From Neobacillus cucumis (GTDB taxonomy: Bacteria > Bacillota > Bacilli > Bacillales > Cytobacillaceae): 64,000 bases of DNA. Where the stretch lies: positions 1-64,000 of the forward strand of contig NZ_PGVE01000063.1 in NCBI RefSeq assembly GCF_002860255.1. The letters run 5' to 3'. The notes beneath the pieces are model-generated. The model ran no database searches. It saw only the letters and a list, made by a program, of their open reading frames with translations, and was not told where the DNA came from. Position 1 is the first letter of the stretch. The number at the start of each line of letters is the position of its first letter. This document shows, one piece after another, positions 1 to 8,929 of this stretch. The translations under genes were made by a program, and so were the position numbers.

Positions 1-42
1 AAGTCGCCTTGAGAACAAAATACAAGAAGGAAATCCAAAAAG

Positions 43-69
43 TGTCTTCAAAAAGGTTCTTGGAGGACA
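43..69. repeat. Stray copy of the 52-bp array hairpin
   Basis: The arms TGTCTTC (43-49) and GAGGACA (63-69) have the same spacing as TGTCTTC and GAAGACA in every unit of the tandem array near 9.9-10.2 kb, and the loop is similar. The bases to its left also resemble the array's inter-hairpin sequence, so the window may begin inside or beside another repeat cluster. Confidence 0.6.
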
Positions 70-107
70 AAACAAATAAAAGAGCTAAAAATAAGGAGGG
101 GAATGCG

Positions 108-995
108 ATGAAATCAGCCTTAATCCTCGGAGGTACCCAGTTTGTCGGAAAAAGATTGGTTCAGCTGCTCTTAGACCAAGGTATTGAAGTGACGATTGCA
201 ACCAGAGGAAAAACTCCTGATCCCTTTGGAAACCAGATTACTAGACTGAAAATAAACCGTGAAGATGCAGGTTCCCTGGATCATGCCTTTCGGGGCCAAA
301 AATGGGATGTTATCTTTGATCAAACCTGTTATTCCTCACAGGAAGCGCTAGCTGCCCTTAAGGCATTAGAAGGGAAAGCCGGGCAATACGTGTTTACCTC
401 CAGCCAGGCAGTCTATGACTTTGGCACAAACCATAAGGAAGGAAACTTTAACCCATTAAATTTCACTCCCAAGCTAAAACACAGAGCAGAGTATATGGGG
501 TATGTCGGCTATCAGGAAGCCAAGCGGTCGGCAGAAGCCATACTTTTTCAAAAAGCACCAATCACTGTGGCCGCCATCCGCTTTCCCATTATTATTGGCA
601 AGGATGACTATACGAATCGCTTAAAATTCCATGTCGACCATGTGAATAGTGGAGAGGCGATGTACATCGCAAATCCAGAATTGCGATATAGTTTTATAGA
701 TTCAACAGAAGCAGCAAAGTTTTTGTTGGATATTGCGACTTCTGGTTACCATGGGGCAATAAATCCAGGCTCTAGCAAGGATTTAAGTTTAAGAGAATTA
801 GTAACGCTAATTGAGGAAATGACAGGTAAAAAGGCAAAATTAGATGTTGATGGTGCTCCATCACCCTACAATCTCCCAGGACCATGGTCGGTTAATACCA
901 ATTTAGCACAAGCCTTAGGCTACTCCTTCACACCTTTGGATAAATTGCTAAACCAATTAATCCATTTTTACATAGAGCAGGAGGTGGTTGGATAA
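108..995 (+). CDS. NAD-dependent epimerase/dehydratase family protein
   Basis: This is a 295-residue extended short-chain dehydrogenase. The N-terminus carries the Rossmann dinucleotide motif GGTQFVGKR. A YxxxK pair (YQEAKRSAE) fits the usual catalytic Tyr/Lys. The family acts on nucleotide sugars, or is an atypical reductase of unknown substrate. I chose ATG 108 because AAGGAGGG lies at 93-100; an upstream in-frame ATG at 9 would run through a repeat and has no ribosome binding site. The next gene starts directly after its stop, so the two are probably co-transcribed. The substrate is unknown. Confidence 0.75.
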   Translation: MKSALILGGTQFVGKRLVQLLLDQGIEVTIATRGKTPDPFGNQITRLKINREDAGSLDHAFRGQKWDVIFDQTCYSSQEALAALKALEGKAGQYVFTSSQAVYDFGTNHKEGNFNPLNFTPKLKHRAEYMGYVGYQEAKRSAEAILFQKAPITVAAIRFPIIIGKDDYTNRLKFHVDHVNSGEAMYIANPELRYSFIDSTEAAKFLLDIATSGYHGAINPGSSKDLSLRELVTLIEEMTGKKAKLDVDGAPSPYNLPGPWSVNTNLAQALGYSFTPLDKLLNQLIHFYIEQEVVG

Positions 996-1976
996 ATGAT
1001 CGGCGGAATTATAATTGCTGGTATTATGTTGGCGGGGTTAGCTGCAGGAGTGATTACTCTCGTGGTAAAAAATCAACCCAAACTATCAAAAGAAAATATC
1101 CCTTCTCGGCTGGGAATTCTTGACCATGTCCCGTTTGAGCCTGTACTTAATAAATTAAATGCATCATTGGATGAGGACTATATTCAACAAGTAAAAGGGC
1201 GGTTTCTTCAGGAGAACCCTAAACTAACGGAACATGACTTTGAATGGTGGTTGTTTGAATTAAAACGCTATTTCTTGTTATCCAATATCTTAAAGATAAC
1301 TCCGATGTTTAGCAAAGAGGTTGATGAGGTCTGGCATACGATGATTCTTTTTACGCAAAAATATCAAATCTTTTCCGAGCGGTTTCTCGGACAGATGCTT
1401 CATCATACACCGAACATTCATCCCGAACCTGCACCACAAGAACGGGCATTTTTTGACTGGGCATTTTCGCAATTGTTTCAAGTAACCAAGTTCAGCTGGA
1501 AAACATGGGGGAGTTTTTTCAAATATCCAGTTGATACTAAACTGTTAAAAGAATTTAACGAAAGTTCGATTGAAGCTTTGAAGGAAAAATATTTCAAGGT
1601 AAACGAGGATAACAAGGAATTAATTGAATATCTGGTTTCGAAAATGAAAAAACAATTGAGTGAAGCCGAAGTGATGTATCAAGTTGATAAAAAGGGCAGG
1701 TTTACCAGAATTTCAACATATGGTGAAATGACCTCTCTTTCCCTTGTGATGGTCTTTTTCTCTTACTATTATTTTGATGAATATTGGAACTACGCCAAGC
1801 TATATGCCTTTGCAAATCCAGGTCATTACACAAGCGGCTGTACAACCGCTGTTTTTTGCGGGAGTTCCTCTACGGACCATCATCATGGTGATGGGGGAAG
1901 CAGTCACTCAAGCTGCTCAAGCTCTAGTTGCTCTAGTTCAAACTGTTCGAGTTGTGGCAGCGGTTGTTCGTCCTAA
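996..1976 (+). CDS. GRDP-like (glycine-rich domain protein-like) membrane-anchored protein with Ser/Cys/His tail
   Basis: The 326-residue protein starts with a hydrophobic anchor (about residues 2-24). The central segment VDEVWHTMILFT followed by QKYQIF resembles the GRDP-like family (PF07173), whose hallmark is D-E-x-W-H then a Tyr. A second hydrophobic stretch lies near residue 250. The last 35 or so residues are almost only Ser, Cys, Gly and His, including DHHHGDGG and repeated SSC units, which could bind metal or be disulfide-rich. AGGAGGTGG at 979-987 supports ATG 996. It abuts the epimerase gene. The function of bacterial members is not established. Confidence 0.65.
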   Translation: MIGGIIIAGIMLAGLAAGVITLVVKNQPKLSKENIPSRLGILDHVPFEPVLNKLNASLDEDYIQQVKGRFLQENPKLTEHDFEWWLFELKRYFLLSNILKITPMFSKEVDEVWHTMILFTQKYQIFSERFLGQMLHHTPNIHPEPAPQERAFFDWAFSQLFQVTKFSWKTWGSFFKYPVDTKLLKEFNESSIEALKEKYFKVNEDNKELIEYLVSKMKKQLSEAEVMYQVDKKGRFTRISTYGEMTSLSLVMVFFSYYYFDEYWNYAKLYAFANPGHYTSGCTTAVFCGSSSTDHHHGDGGSSHSSCSSSSCSSSNCSSCGSGCSS

Positions 1977-2065
1977 TTTTATTAGATATTCTTATGGGAA
2001 TTGTTTACTATAGGGCAAAGAAAGTAGAATTAAAACAATTTTGGAAAAAGGTATAAGTATGGATG

Positions 2066-2094
2066 AAAAAAGCGATGCACTTAGGCGGCATCGC
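2066..2094 (-). terminator. Terminator of the GyrI-like gene
   Basis: GCGATGC (2072-2078) pairs with GCATCGC (2088-2094). On the minus strand the hairpin is followed by a run of six T, just downstream of the GyrI-like stop codon. Confidence 0.75.
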
Positions 2095-2109
2095 ATTATA
2101 TAGATCGAT

Positions 2110-2589
2110 TTATTTTAGCGGTATCCATATTTCAGAGTAATAGTCTGAGCTCCAAGGATCGCCTGCTGGATAAACTTCTAATTCAGGTCCTGCGGCATGT
2201 TCATAATGGCTAGATGGAAACCATTCCGAGAAGATTTGTTTCCAGGCATTCTGCATGGAGTCGGGCATGGCGCCGTGGACTTCAAATACCCCCCATTTCG
2301 ATGCCGGAATATCAAGTATCTCTACGCCTTCTGGCTGGGGACCTTCGTATTCTGCTGCAATCCAGTAATCCATTAAGCCAGGCTGCTGGGAACGTTTGTC
2401 TACACAGACGCCTACCACTCCGTTAATTTTTCCATTATTAAGCTCAACTAATAAGTCATTCGTGCCATCAGCATGAACATCGTCCCACATTTTAGGAATT
2501 TCTTTTAGATTTTCGCCATTCATGCAGGAAAACTCACGCTTGATGCCGGCTACTTGAAAACTTCCCCGTTCGACAATTCTATAATTCAT
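2110..2589 (-). CDS. GyrI-like / AraC effector-binding domain protein
   Basis: This 159-residue soluble protein has no DNA-binding domain and looks like a stand-alone GyrI-like small-molecule-binding module: it starts with a YRIVERGSFQVAGI strand, and has VGVCVD and IPASKWGVFEVHG, the core strands of the fold, then a C-terminal WIPLK strand. Such domains bind hydrophobic or cationic ligands in AraC/MerR regulators, and solo copies occur widely in Bacillus. It is monocistronic with its own terminator. The ligand is unknown. Confidence 0.75.
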   Translation of the reverse strand: MNYRIVERGSFQVAGIKREFSCMNGENLKEIPKMWDDVHADGTNDLLVELNNGKINGVVGVCVDKRSQQPGLMDYWIAAEYEGPQPEGVEILDIPASKWGVFEVHGAMPDSMQNAWKQIFSEWFPSSHYEHAAGPELEVYPAGDPWSSDYYSEIWIPLK

Positions 2590-2638
2590 CAGATCTACTC
2601 CTTGGGTTAAGATAATTGGATTTTACCATCTTTCCCCA

Positions 2639-2675
2639 TAAAAATAACCTGTATCTGTTCGACACGATACAGGTT
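2639..2675 (-). terminator. Terminator of the ABC exporter/TetR operon
   Basis: A perfect 10-bp inverted repeat, AACCTGTATC (2646-2655) with GATACAGGTT (2666-2675), is followed on the minus strand by ATTTTTAT. It lies 10 bp past the tetR stop. Confidence 0.8.
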
Positions 2676-2685
2676 AATTCATGAA

Positions 2686-3336
2686 TTACTCTCTTTTTCC
2701 CAGCCCATTCATAATAAATTGAATCGTGCGCTCTGTTTCCAATTCATCATCCCATAGGGCATCCGGAAACAGAATATACCGAGAAAACAAGTAGCCCATG
2801 ACACTGGTAATCATGAGACGAGCGACACTTGCGGGTGGAATATCAATAATCTGCCCTTTTTTTTGGTAGTCTTCAATGATATTGGATACACGGCCAAACA
2901 AGTTTTTGGCGATTAGGTCAATAAACTGTTCTCTTAATTCCGGTTGAAAGGGGATCTCTTGAAGCATAATCTTAACAACCGGGAGAAGTTTCTTTATTAC
3001 ATTTCTTCGGTTATCGATGGCGGCTCTGAGAAAATCTTCAATCCGGTCATACTGTTGGTTTAGGACCTTATCAAAATCATTTACGATATATGGGCCAATC
3101 ACCTTTGCCATAATTGGGGTAACAATGGCCATTAATAAATCCTTTTTTGTTTTATAATGGCGAAAAATAGTCCCTTCGGCAACACCTGCTTTTTTAGCTA
3201 TTTCACTAGTCGAGGTAGAGGCGTATCCTTTTTCGGAAAAGGATTCTATTGCTGCAAGGAGTATTTTCCCTTGCTTTTCCGTTAGTTTTTCCTCATCAAA
3301 CAACTGCTGAATCAGCATTTCTTCTTGTTCAAACAT
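2686..3336 (-). CDS. TetR/AcrR family transcriptional repressor
   Basis: The 216-residue protein has an N-terminal TetR helix-turn-helix at about residues 22-68 (TSTSEIAKKAGVAEGTIFRHY then KTKKDLL), followed by a helical ligand-binding domain. It is the last gene of a three-gene operon behind an ABC ATPase and ABC-2 permease, 11 bp after the permease. A perfect 13-bp-arm palindrome over the -10 box of the operon promoter (5193-5222) is the obvious operator, so it probably represses its own operon until an exported toxic compound binds. The inducer is unknown. Confidence 0.85.
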   Translation of the reverse strand: MFEQEEMLIQQLFDEEKLTEKQGKILLAAIESFSEKGYASTSTSEIAKKAGVAEGTIFRHYKTKKDLLMAIVTPIMAKVIGPYIVNDFDKVLNQQYDRIEDFLRAAIDNRRNVIKKLLPVVKIMLQEIPFQPELREQFIDLIAKNLFGRVSNIIEDYQKKGQIIDIPPASVARLMITSVMGYLFSRYILFPDALWDDELETERTIQFIMNGLGKRE

Positions 3337-3347
3337 GGTAAGCTCCT

Positions 3348-4454
3348 TTAAATTTTTCGATACTTCTTCAAAGCTACTATATTAAGAATGATAAAAACAA
3401 GAGCAAATCCTAACAAGACAAGAAGGTCCTTCGTAATATCACTGAAACCTAACCCTTTATACATAACCGAAACTAAAGCATCCCCCCCATAATAGAGGGG
3501 CATGATTTTTGCAATTACTTGCATCCAATCTGCCATCCCTTCAAACGGGAAAATACCTGCAAAAAAGACCTGAGGAACTATCGCAATCGGAATAAATTGC
3601 ATCATTTGGAATTCGGAATTGGCAAAAGCCGATAAAAGAATCCCAAGCGATAAGGCTACGAGTGCTAAGCACAGATTGATAAGGACCACAATCCAAAAAG
3701 AGCCAACAAGCATAATATCTAATACTTTGACCGCATAAATGACAACAATTAGTGTTTGAATGATGGCAAATAAACCGTAGCCAGATAGATAACCAAAAAC
3801 AATGTCTCTTCTTTGAATCGGTGTCGCTAATAATCGGTCCAGTGTTCCTGTTGTCCGTTCCCGAAGCAAAGCAATGCCTGAAATGAGAAAAACAAAGAAG
3901 AAGACAAAGAAACCAACTAAAATAGGGCTTAATTGATCAAAAAAGATCGTATCCTCATCACCATAAATATAGGTTGTATGGATGTTTGGTGCCTTAGCCT
4001 GCTCGATGTTTAATGGTGCCCCTTGAAGTTTCTTCTGAACCTCTTGAAGGAATTGGGTCATTTTAGCAGATTGCTTTTTGGCATTTTCCGCAGAGACCGA
4101 CTGTTGAACCTTGATTAACAATGCCTTAGTGGCGGAAGGCTGGTCATTTACCAGCGTTATATTAATTTCATTCTCTTGAACTTGAAGAATGGCATCTAAG
4201 TCGTCTGTATCGATGACTTTACTCCAGTTGGAACGATCCTGGTATTCTATAACCTCGATATCCTTACTTTTCAATTGCTTTACAAGGGAAGCGTCGGCTC
4301 CAGTAACCCCAAGCCTTGGGTCAACGGTATTACTTCCTAGCAGATAATGAAGCAGGGTAAGGATTAATAAGGGTGCGACCATCATTAGGGCAAGTGCGCG
4401 CCTGTCGCGGAGCATTTGATGGATAATCCGTTTAACTAAGGCAAGAATCCTCAT
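3348..4454 (-). CDS. ABC-2 type transporter permease
   Basis: The 368-residue membrane subunit has one N-terminal helix (about 20-40), a roughly 130-residue extracytoplasmic domain, then five C-terminal membrane segments, the layout of ABC2_membrane_3 (YhhJ/YbhR-like) exporters. The motif RERTTGTLDRLLATPIQRRDI just before the helices is the typical coupling region. Its start overlaps the ATPase stop by 4 bp (ATGA), so translation is coupled. With the ATPase it should form a dimeric drug or lipid exporter under TetR control. The substrate cannot be read from the sequence. Confidence 0.85.
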   Translation of the reverse strand: MRILALVKRIIHQMLRDRRALALMMVAPLLILTLLHYLLGSNTVDPRLGVTGADASLVKQLKSKDIEVIEYQDRSNWSKVIDTDDLDAILQVQENEINITLVNDQPSATKALLIKVQQSVSAENAKKQSAKMTQFLQEVQKKLQGAPLNIEQAKAPNIHTTYIYGDEDTIFFDQLSPILVGFFVFFFVFLISGIALLRERTTGTLDRLLATPIQRRDIVFGYLSGYGLFAIIQTLIVVIYAVKVLDIMLVGSFWIVVLINLCLALVALSLGILLSAFANSEFQMMQFIPIAIVPQVFFAGIFPFEGMADWMQVIAKIMPLYYGGDALVSVMYKGLGFSDITKDLLVLLGFALVFIILNIVALKKYRKI

Positions 4455-5173
4455 TTTTTACCGCCCCCAGCCTTTAAAAATACTTCTTCTAATGTTGCTA
4501 TTCCGTACTGTTTCTTTAGTTCCTGCGGTGAGCCGCTTGTGATGATTTCTCCATCACGGACCATGGCTAAATAGTCACACTTTTCTGCCTCGTCCATGAC
4601 GTGGGTCGTGATTAAAATCGTTTTTCCGGTCAGCTTTAACCGCTGGATTTCAGCCCAGATGGAAAGCCGGAGCTCCGGGTCAATCCCAACTGTAGGTTCA
4701 TCTAATACTAAAACTTGCGGGTCCTGAATAAGGGCTACTGCTAGTGACAGTCTTCGTTTCATTCCACCAGAGTAATCTTGAACTTTCTTTTTTAAATCGG
4801 AAGTGAGATTAACTAAATTAGCCGCATAGGCAATTCGTTCTTTTTGAACATTCTTTTTTAGCTTAAAAAGAGAAGCGAAGAAGGCTAAATTTTCCTCTCC
4901 AGTCAAGTCAGTGTATAGAGCGTCCGCTTGGGCCATATAGCCAATTTTCTGCAAGAGGTTTAAGTTTGGAACCTTTGTATCCAAGACTTGTACATCACCT
5001 TTGGTGGGGCGGTCCATACCTACGATGATTTTGACCATGGTTGTTTTTCCAGAGCCTGAGGGACCAATGAGGCCATAGATTTGTCCAGGTTCGACTGATA
5101 AATTGACATGATGCAAAACTTCCTTTTTTCTAAAACTTTTACTAACATCTTTTAAGACGATGGAAGCTGACAT
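4451..5173 (-). CDS. ABC transporter ATP-binding protein
   Basis: The ATPase shows Walker A (GPSGSGKTT), the Q-loop region GYMAQADALY, the signature YSGGMKRRL, Walker B (VLVLDEP) and the H-loop ITTHVMDEAE. I place the start at 5173, where AAAGGGGG sits 8 bases upstream. A longer reading from 5215 would begin inside the operator and upstream of the predicted transcript start, so it is unlikely. The product is about 240 residues, normal for ABC-2 exporter ATPases. It is the first gene of the ATPase-permease-TetR operon. Confidence 0.88.
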   Translation of the reverse strand: MSASIVLKDVSKSFRKKEVLHHVNLSVEPGQIYGLIGPSGSGKTTMVKIIVGMDRPTKGDVQVLDTKVPNLNLLQKIGYMAQADALYTDLTGEENLAFFASLFKLKKNVQKERIAYAANLVNLTSDLKKKVQDYSGGMKRRLSLAVALIQDPQVLVLDEPTVGIDPELRLSIWAEIQRLKLTGKTILITTHVMDEAEKCDYLAMVRDGEIITSGSPQELKKQYGIATLEEVFLKAGGGKK

Positions 5174-5192
5174 AAATAAACCCCCTTTTGGG

Positions 5193-5249
5193 AATAAAAG
5201 TGAGTGATTACTCACTTTTATTATATAGCGGCTTAAGGAAAATCGTCAA
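5193..5249 (-). promoter_or_regulatory. Promoter and TetR operator of the ABC exporter operon
   Basis: On the minus strand, TTGACG (5249-5244) and TATAAT (5225-5220) are 18 bp apart. A perfect inverted repeat with 13-base arms, AATAAAAGTGAGT (5193-5205) and its complement (5210-5222), starts in the -10 box and covers the start site. The TGAGT/ACTCA core is typical of TetR-family operators. This is the likely binding site of the repressor encoded third in the operon. Confidence 0.8.
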
Positions 5250-5289
5250 TTTAGTTTTGAAAAATTTCAATAATTGAACGGTGGATATG

Positions 5290-5325
5290 AAAAAAGCCCG
5301 ATTTCCAATGTGGAAATCGGGCTTT
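5290..5325 (-). terminator. Terminator of the fru operon
   Basis: A 14-bp perfect stem, AAAGCCCGATTTCC with GGAAATCGGGCTTT, is followed on the minus strand by TTTTTT, immediately after the fruA stop. Confidence 0.88.
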
Positions 5326-5332
5326 GAAACTT

Positions 5333-7207
5333 TTACTCAGTTACAGGCTTTTTTAAGATTCCAAGTAGGACAGCTGAAACAATTGCTCCAATGACAACCG
5401 ATAAAAGGTACAATAACCAGTTGCCGCTAACAAGTGGCATGACGAATACTCCGCCGTGAGGAGCGCGCAGGCCGATATGGAACATCATTGAAAGTGCACC
5501 AGCTACAGCTGAACCAGCCATTACAGAAGGGATCACACGAAGCGGGTCTGCTGCTGCAAACGGAATCGCACCTTCAGTGATAAAAGATAATCCCATAATG
5601 TAGTTTACTTTTCCAGCTTCACGCTCTTGCTGGCTGAATTTCTTTTTAAATAAAGTTGTTGCGATGGCGATACCTAGTGGAGGAACCATTCCAGCAGCCA
5701 TAATCGCAGCCATTGGCTCATACACACCATTTGCTAACAATCCAGTACCGAATACATATGCTGCTTTATTGATTGGTCCACCCATATCAAAGGACATCAT
5801 CGCACCTAAGATAATTCCAAGTAACACGGCATTTCCAGTTCCAAGATTTGATAACCAGTGCGAAATTCCATGGTTCAAGGCACCAACAGGTTTATTGACA
5901 ACGAATAACATGATGAATCCAGTTAATGCAATACCTAATAGTGGGTATAAAAGAATCGTTTTAATACCTTCAAGAGATGCCGGCATAAACGTTAATACTT
6001 TTTTCAGACCTACTACTAAATAACCAGCAAGGAAACCAGCGATCAGTCCGCCTAGGAAACCAGCGCCGCCGGCATTAGCAAGCATTCCGCCAACCATACC
6101 TGCAGCAAATCCAGGACGGTCTGCAATACTCATCGCGATGAAACCAGCAAGTACAGGAACCATTAGAGCAAAGGCATTACCGCCGCCGATGGTCATTAGG
6201 GCTTCAGCAATCGGATTATACGTTGGATCATCCGGTTTGAAGGCATTAAAACCAAACATGAAACAGATTGCGATTAAGATACCACCGCCGACAACGAATG
6301 GAAGCATATTGGATACACCATTCATTAAGTGCTTGTATATCGTTGCACCAACGCCTCTGCCTTGTTTTCCGTTATCATTGCTGCCAGCAGCGCTAGTACC
6401 ATGATAAATTGGAGCATCCTGATTTAGGGCTTTTTCAATTAATTCCTTTGGCTTGCGGATTCCGTTCGCTACCGCTGTTTCAATCACGTGCTTTCCGTTA
6501 AAACGGGCCATTTCTACCGTTTTATCAGCAGCGACGATAACTGCCACAGCGTTTTCAATTTCTTCCGCTGTCAGAACGTTTTTCGCTCCTCCGGAACCAT
6601 TGGTTTCGACTTTAATGTCAACACCCATTTCCTTCGCTTTCGCCTTTAAGGAATCAGCTGCCATATAAGTATGGGCGATTCCAGTTGGGCATGCAGTAAC
6701 CGCAACAATAAACTGACTCTTCCCAGCCATAGATTGTGTTTCTTCTTTATCTTCTTGATCATACTTGTTGATGATTGCTAAGACTTCATCTTCCGTTTTC
6801 GCTGAAAGAAGCTGTTTGCGGACATCTTCATTTAATAAAATCGTTGATAATCTTGACAACGCTTCAAGGTGAGTGTTGTTCGCACCTTCTGTAGCTGCAA
6901 TCATAAAGAAAAGATGAGCAGGCTGGCCATCAAGAGATTCATAGTTTACACCGTCTATTGATCTTCCAAAAGCAATAGCTGCTTCTTTAACAGCTTTTGT
7001 TTTGGCATGGGGAATAGCAATTCCTTCGCCGATACCAGTTGTGCTTTGCTCTTCTCTTGCTATAATTGCTTTTTTATATTCAGCTTTATCAGCTAATTTA
7101 CCTGCATTATCTAAAACAGTAACTAACTCTTCTACTACATCTAATTTTTGTGTGCCGTTTATGTTTAGCTTGATTGTATTTTTGGTTAAAAGCTCTGTTA
7201 TCTTCAT
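5333..7207 (-). CDS. fruA: PTS fructose transporter subunit IIABC
   Basis: The 624-residue protein fuses three fructose-PTS domains in the order IIA-IIB-IIC. The IIA phospho-His is in GIAIPHAKT (His67), the IIB phospho-Cys in VTACPTGIAHT (Cys173), and the IIC membrane domain begins near 290 with repeated glycine-rich helices. It imports fructose and releases fructose 1-phosphate. AAAGGAG precedes ATG 7207. It follows fruK by 12 bp and ends at a strong terminator, giving the standard Firmicute order fruR-fruK-fruA. Confidence 0.95.
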   Translation of the reverse strand: MKITELLTKNTIKLNINGTQKLDVVEELVTVLDNAGKLADKAEYKKAIIAREEQSTTGIGEGIAIPHAKTKAVKEAAIAFGRSIDGVNYESLDGQPAHLFFMIAATEGANNTHLEALSRLSTILLNEDVRKQLLSAKTEDEVLAIINKYDQEDKEETQSMAGKSQFIVAVTACPTGIAHTYMAADSLKAKAKEMGVDIKVETNGSGGAKNVLTAEEIENAVAVIVAADKTVEMARFNGKHVIETAVANGIRKPKELIEKALNQDAPIYHGTSAAGSNDNGKQGRGVGATIYKHLMNGVSNMLPFVVGGGILIAICFMFGFNAFKPDDPTYNPIAEALMTIGGGNAFALMVPVLAGFIAMSIADRPGFAAGMVGGMLANAGGAGFLGGLIAGFLAGYLVVGLKKVLTFMPASLEGIKTILLYPLLGIALTGFIMLFVVNKPVGALNHGISHWLSNLGTGNAVLLGIILGAMMSFDMGGPINKAAYVFGTGLLANGVYEPMAAIMAAGMVPPLGIAIATTLFKKKFSQQEREAGKVNYIMGLSFITEGAIPFAAADPLRVIPSVMAGSAVAGALSMMFHIGLRAPHGGVFVMPLVSGNWLLYLLSVVIGAIVSAVLLGILKKPVTE

Positions 7208-7219
7208 AGACCTTCTCCT

Positions 7220-8137
7220 TTAGAATAATTTCGTTTCGAGCTTTACTTGCGGTAGTAAACCTTCAATTTTTTCAGGTGTACATAGGCCGATTGAAAAAGC
7301 AGTTGCACTTCCTGAGGCAACACTGAAGCGGAAAGCCTCTTCAATGGATTGTGTTTTTTCATAGGTTGCTAGAAAACCTGCTACCATTGAATCCCCGGCA
7401 CCAACAGAGCTTTTTACTTCTCCTTTTGGAACGGTGGCAATGATGGCTTGATCTTTGTTAATAAGGACTGCACCTTCACCTGCAAGTGAGACAATTACAT
7501 TTTGTGCACCTTGTTTAATAAGTTCTCTTCCATATGGAATAACTTCTTCACAAGTGGAGAGGGTTGTATCAAATAAGTCACCAAGTTCATGATGATTAGG
7601 CTTGATTAAGAAAGGCTGCAATGGGATTACTTTTTTTAACAAGTCTCCCTCGGCATCAACAACAAATTTAATACCTTTTTCTTTACATATTTGAGCGAGC
7701 TGCTCGTATGTTGTTGTTGGCATAGTAGAAGGAATACTTCCAGCGAGAACAAGCGTATCTTCGCTAGTTAGATCATAAATTTTTTGTTTCAATGCTTCGA
7801 AGTCTTCTTTCGTAAGGTTAGGACCGGATGCATTGATTTCCGTTTCTGAATCAGACTTTACTTTTACATTGATTCTGGTATCACCATCAACCTTGACAAA
7901 ATCAGTGTTAATTTCAAGTGACATTAAGTAGCTATCAAGATAATCACCTGTAAATCCGCCGATAAATCCAAGGGCTTTGTTAGTAATGTCAAGTCTCTTT
8001 AAGACTTGGGATACGTTAATCCCTTTCCCACCAGGCAATTTAGTCTCTTTTTTCGTTCTGTTTAATCCACCTAATGTGACTTGTTCTAGCTCTACGATAT
8101 AATCGAGTGATGGATTTAGTGTTAATGTATAAATCAT
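7220..8137 (-). CDS. fruK: 1-phosphofructokinase
   Basis: This 305-residue PfkB-family kinase converts fructose 1-phosphate to fructose 1,6-bisphosphate. It begins MIYTLTLNPSLDYIV, has the substrate-binding GGKGINVS motif and the catalytic SVGAGDSMVAGF motif containing the base Asp near residue 250. Its ATG overlaps the end of fruR by 4 bp, and fruA follows by 12 bp, so the three genes are one translationally linked operon. Confidence 0.95.
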   Translation of the reverse strand: MIYTLTLNPSLDYIVELEQVTLGGLNRTKKETKLPGGKGINVSQVLKRLDITNKALGFIGGFTGDYLDSYLMSLEINTDFVKVDGDTRINVKVKSDSETEINASGPNLTKEDFEALKQKIYDLTSEDTLVLAGSIPSTMPTTTYEQLAQICKEKGIKFVVDAEGDLLKKVIPLQPFLIKPNHHELGDLFDTTLSTCEEVIPYGRELIKQGAQNVIVSLAGEGAVLINKDQAIIATVPKGEVKSSVGAGDSMVAGFLATYEKTQSIEEAFRFSVASGSATAFSIGLCTPEKIEGLLPQVKLETKLF

Positions 8138-8883
8138 GAGGTAACCACCTTTATTTTTGTCTTACTCGAATACTGCTCCTTTGTTTCGAGGTCTAACTCA
8201 TTTGTTAGGATCGTCGCTTCGTGAAGGTCCGCTATTTTTGCAAATGCGATCTCTGAGAATTTAGTTTCATCTGCTAAAACATAGACTTCACGAGATAGAT
8301 TAATAGCGCTCTGTTTAATCATAGCCTCTTCTTGGTCCGGAGTTGTATACCCCAATTGGGTGTGAATCCCATTTACGCCCATAAAGCATTTATCAAAACG
8401 ATACTGTTCGAGGCTCTCAAGTGCACCGCGGCCGATCATGGCTTTGGTGGTTGACTTAATCTGGCCTCCAAGTAAAAATGTTTTTATATTTTTGTCGAGA
8501 AGCTCGTTTGTGTGCATAAGTCCGTTTGTTACAACGACAATATTAGCAGGAAGGAAAGGAATCATTTCAAATATGGTGGAACCTGCATCTAAATAGATGC
8601 AATCTCCTTCTTCCACTATGCTTCCGGCATATTGAGCGATTTCTCGTTTAGCTTGAAGGTTTTTGGATGATTTCTCGGACATGCTTGGTTCTTGCAACTT
8701 TCCTTGAAGTCTAGCTGCACCGCCATGGACCCGTTTTAGAAATTTCCCTTCTTCTAACTGAGTGAGATCCCTGCGAATCGTTGATTCTGATGAATTCGTA
8801 AGCTCTACTAGTTCTTGCAGCTTAACAGTATTCTTTTTCTTTAATGCTTCTAAAATAATTTGATGGCGTTCAGGCTCTAACAT
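8134..8883 (-). CDS. fruR: DeoR family fructose operon repressor
   Basis: The 249-residue regulator has an N-terminal DeoR winged helix (about 5-58, including TNSSESTIRRDLTQLEEGKFL) and a C-terminal sugar-phosphate sensing domain with the DAGST loop near residue 100. In Firmicutes FruR represses fruRKA until fructose 1-phosphate accumulates. It is the first gene of the operon, with TTAGGAGGCG upstream of ATG 8883. The promoter upstream has paired GTTTATG repeats that may be its operator. Confidence 0.93.
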   Translation of the reverse strand: MLEPERHQIILEALKKKNTVKLQELVELTNSSESTIRRDLTQLEEGKFLKRVHGGAARLQGKLQEPSMSEKSSKNLQAKREIAQYAGSIVEEGDCIYLDAGSTIFEMIPFLPANIVVVTNGLMHTNELLDKNIKTFLLGGQIKSTTKAMIGRGALESLEQYRFDKCFMGVNGIHTQLGYTTPDQEEAMIKQSAINLSREVYVLADETKFSEIAFAKIADLHEATILTNELDLETKEQYSSKTKIKVVTS

Positions 8884-8896
8884 GGTAACCGCCTCC

Positions 8897-8910
8897 TAAA
8901 AACGCTTTCA
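8897..8910 (-). promoter_or_regulatory. Possible cre (CcpA) site in the fru leader
   Basis: On the minus strand TGAAAGCGTTTTTA matches the cre consensus TGAAANCGNTNNCA except at the second-last base. It lies between the promoter and the fruR ribosome binding site, where CcpA could block elongation. Confidence 0.4.
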
Positions 8911-8929
8911 TAATTTACCTGGTGCTTTT

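Noticed and set aside
5664..7223. Several plus-strand frames opposite fruA
   Set aside because: They lack ribosome binding sites and mirror the codon structure of fruA.
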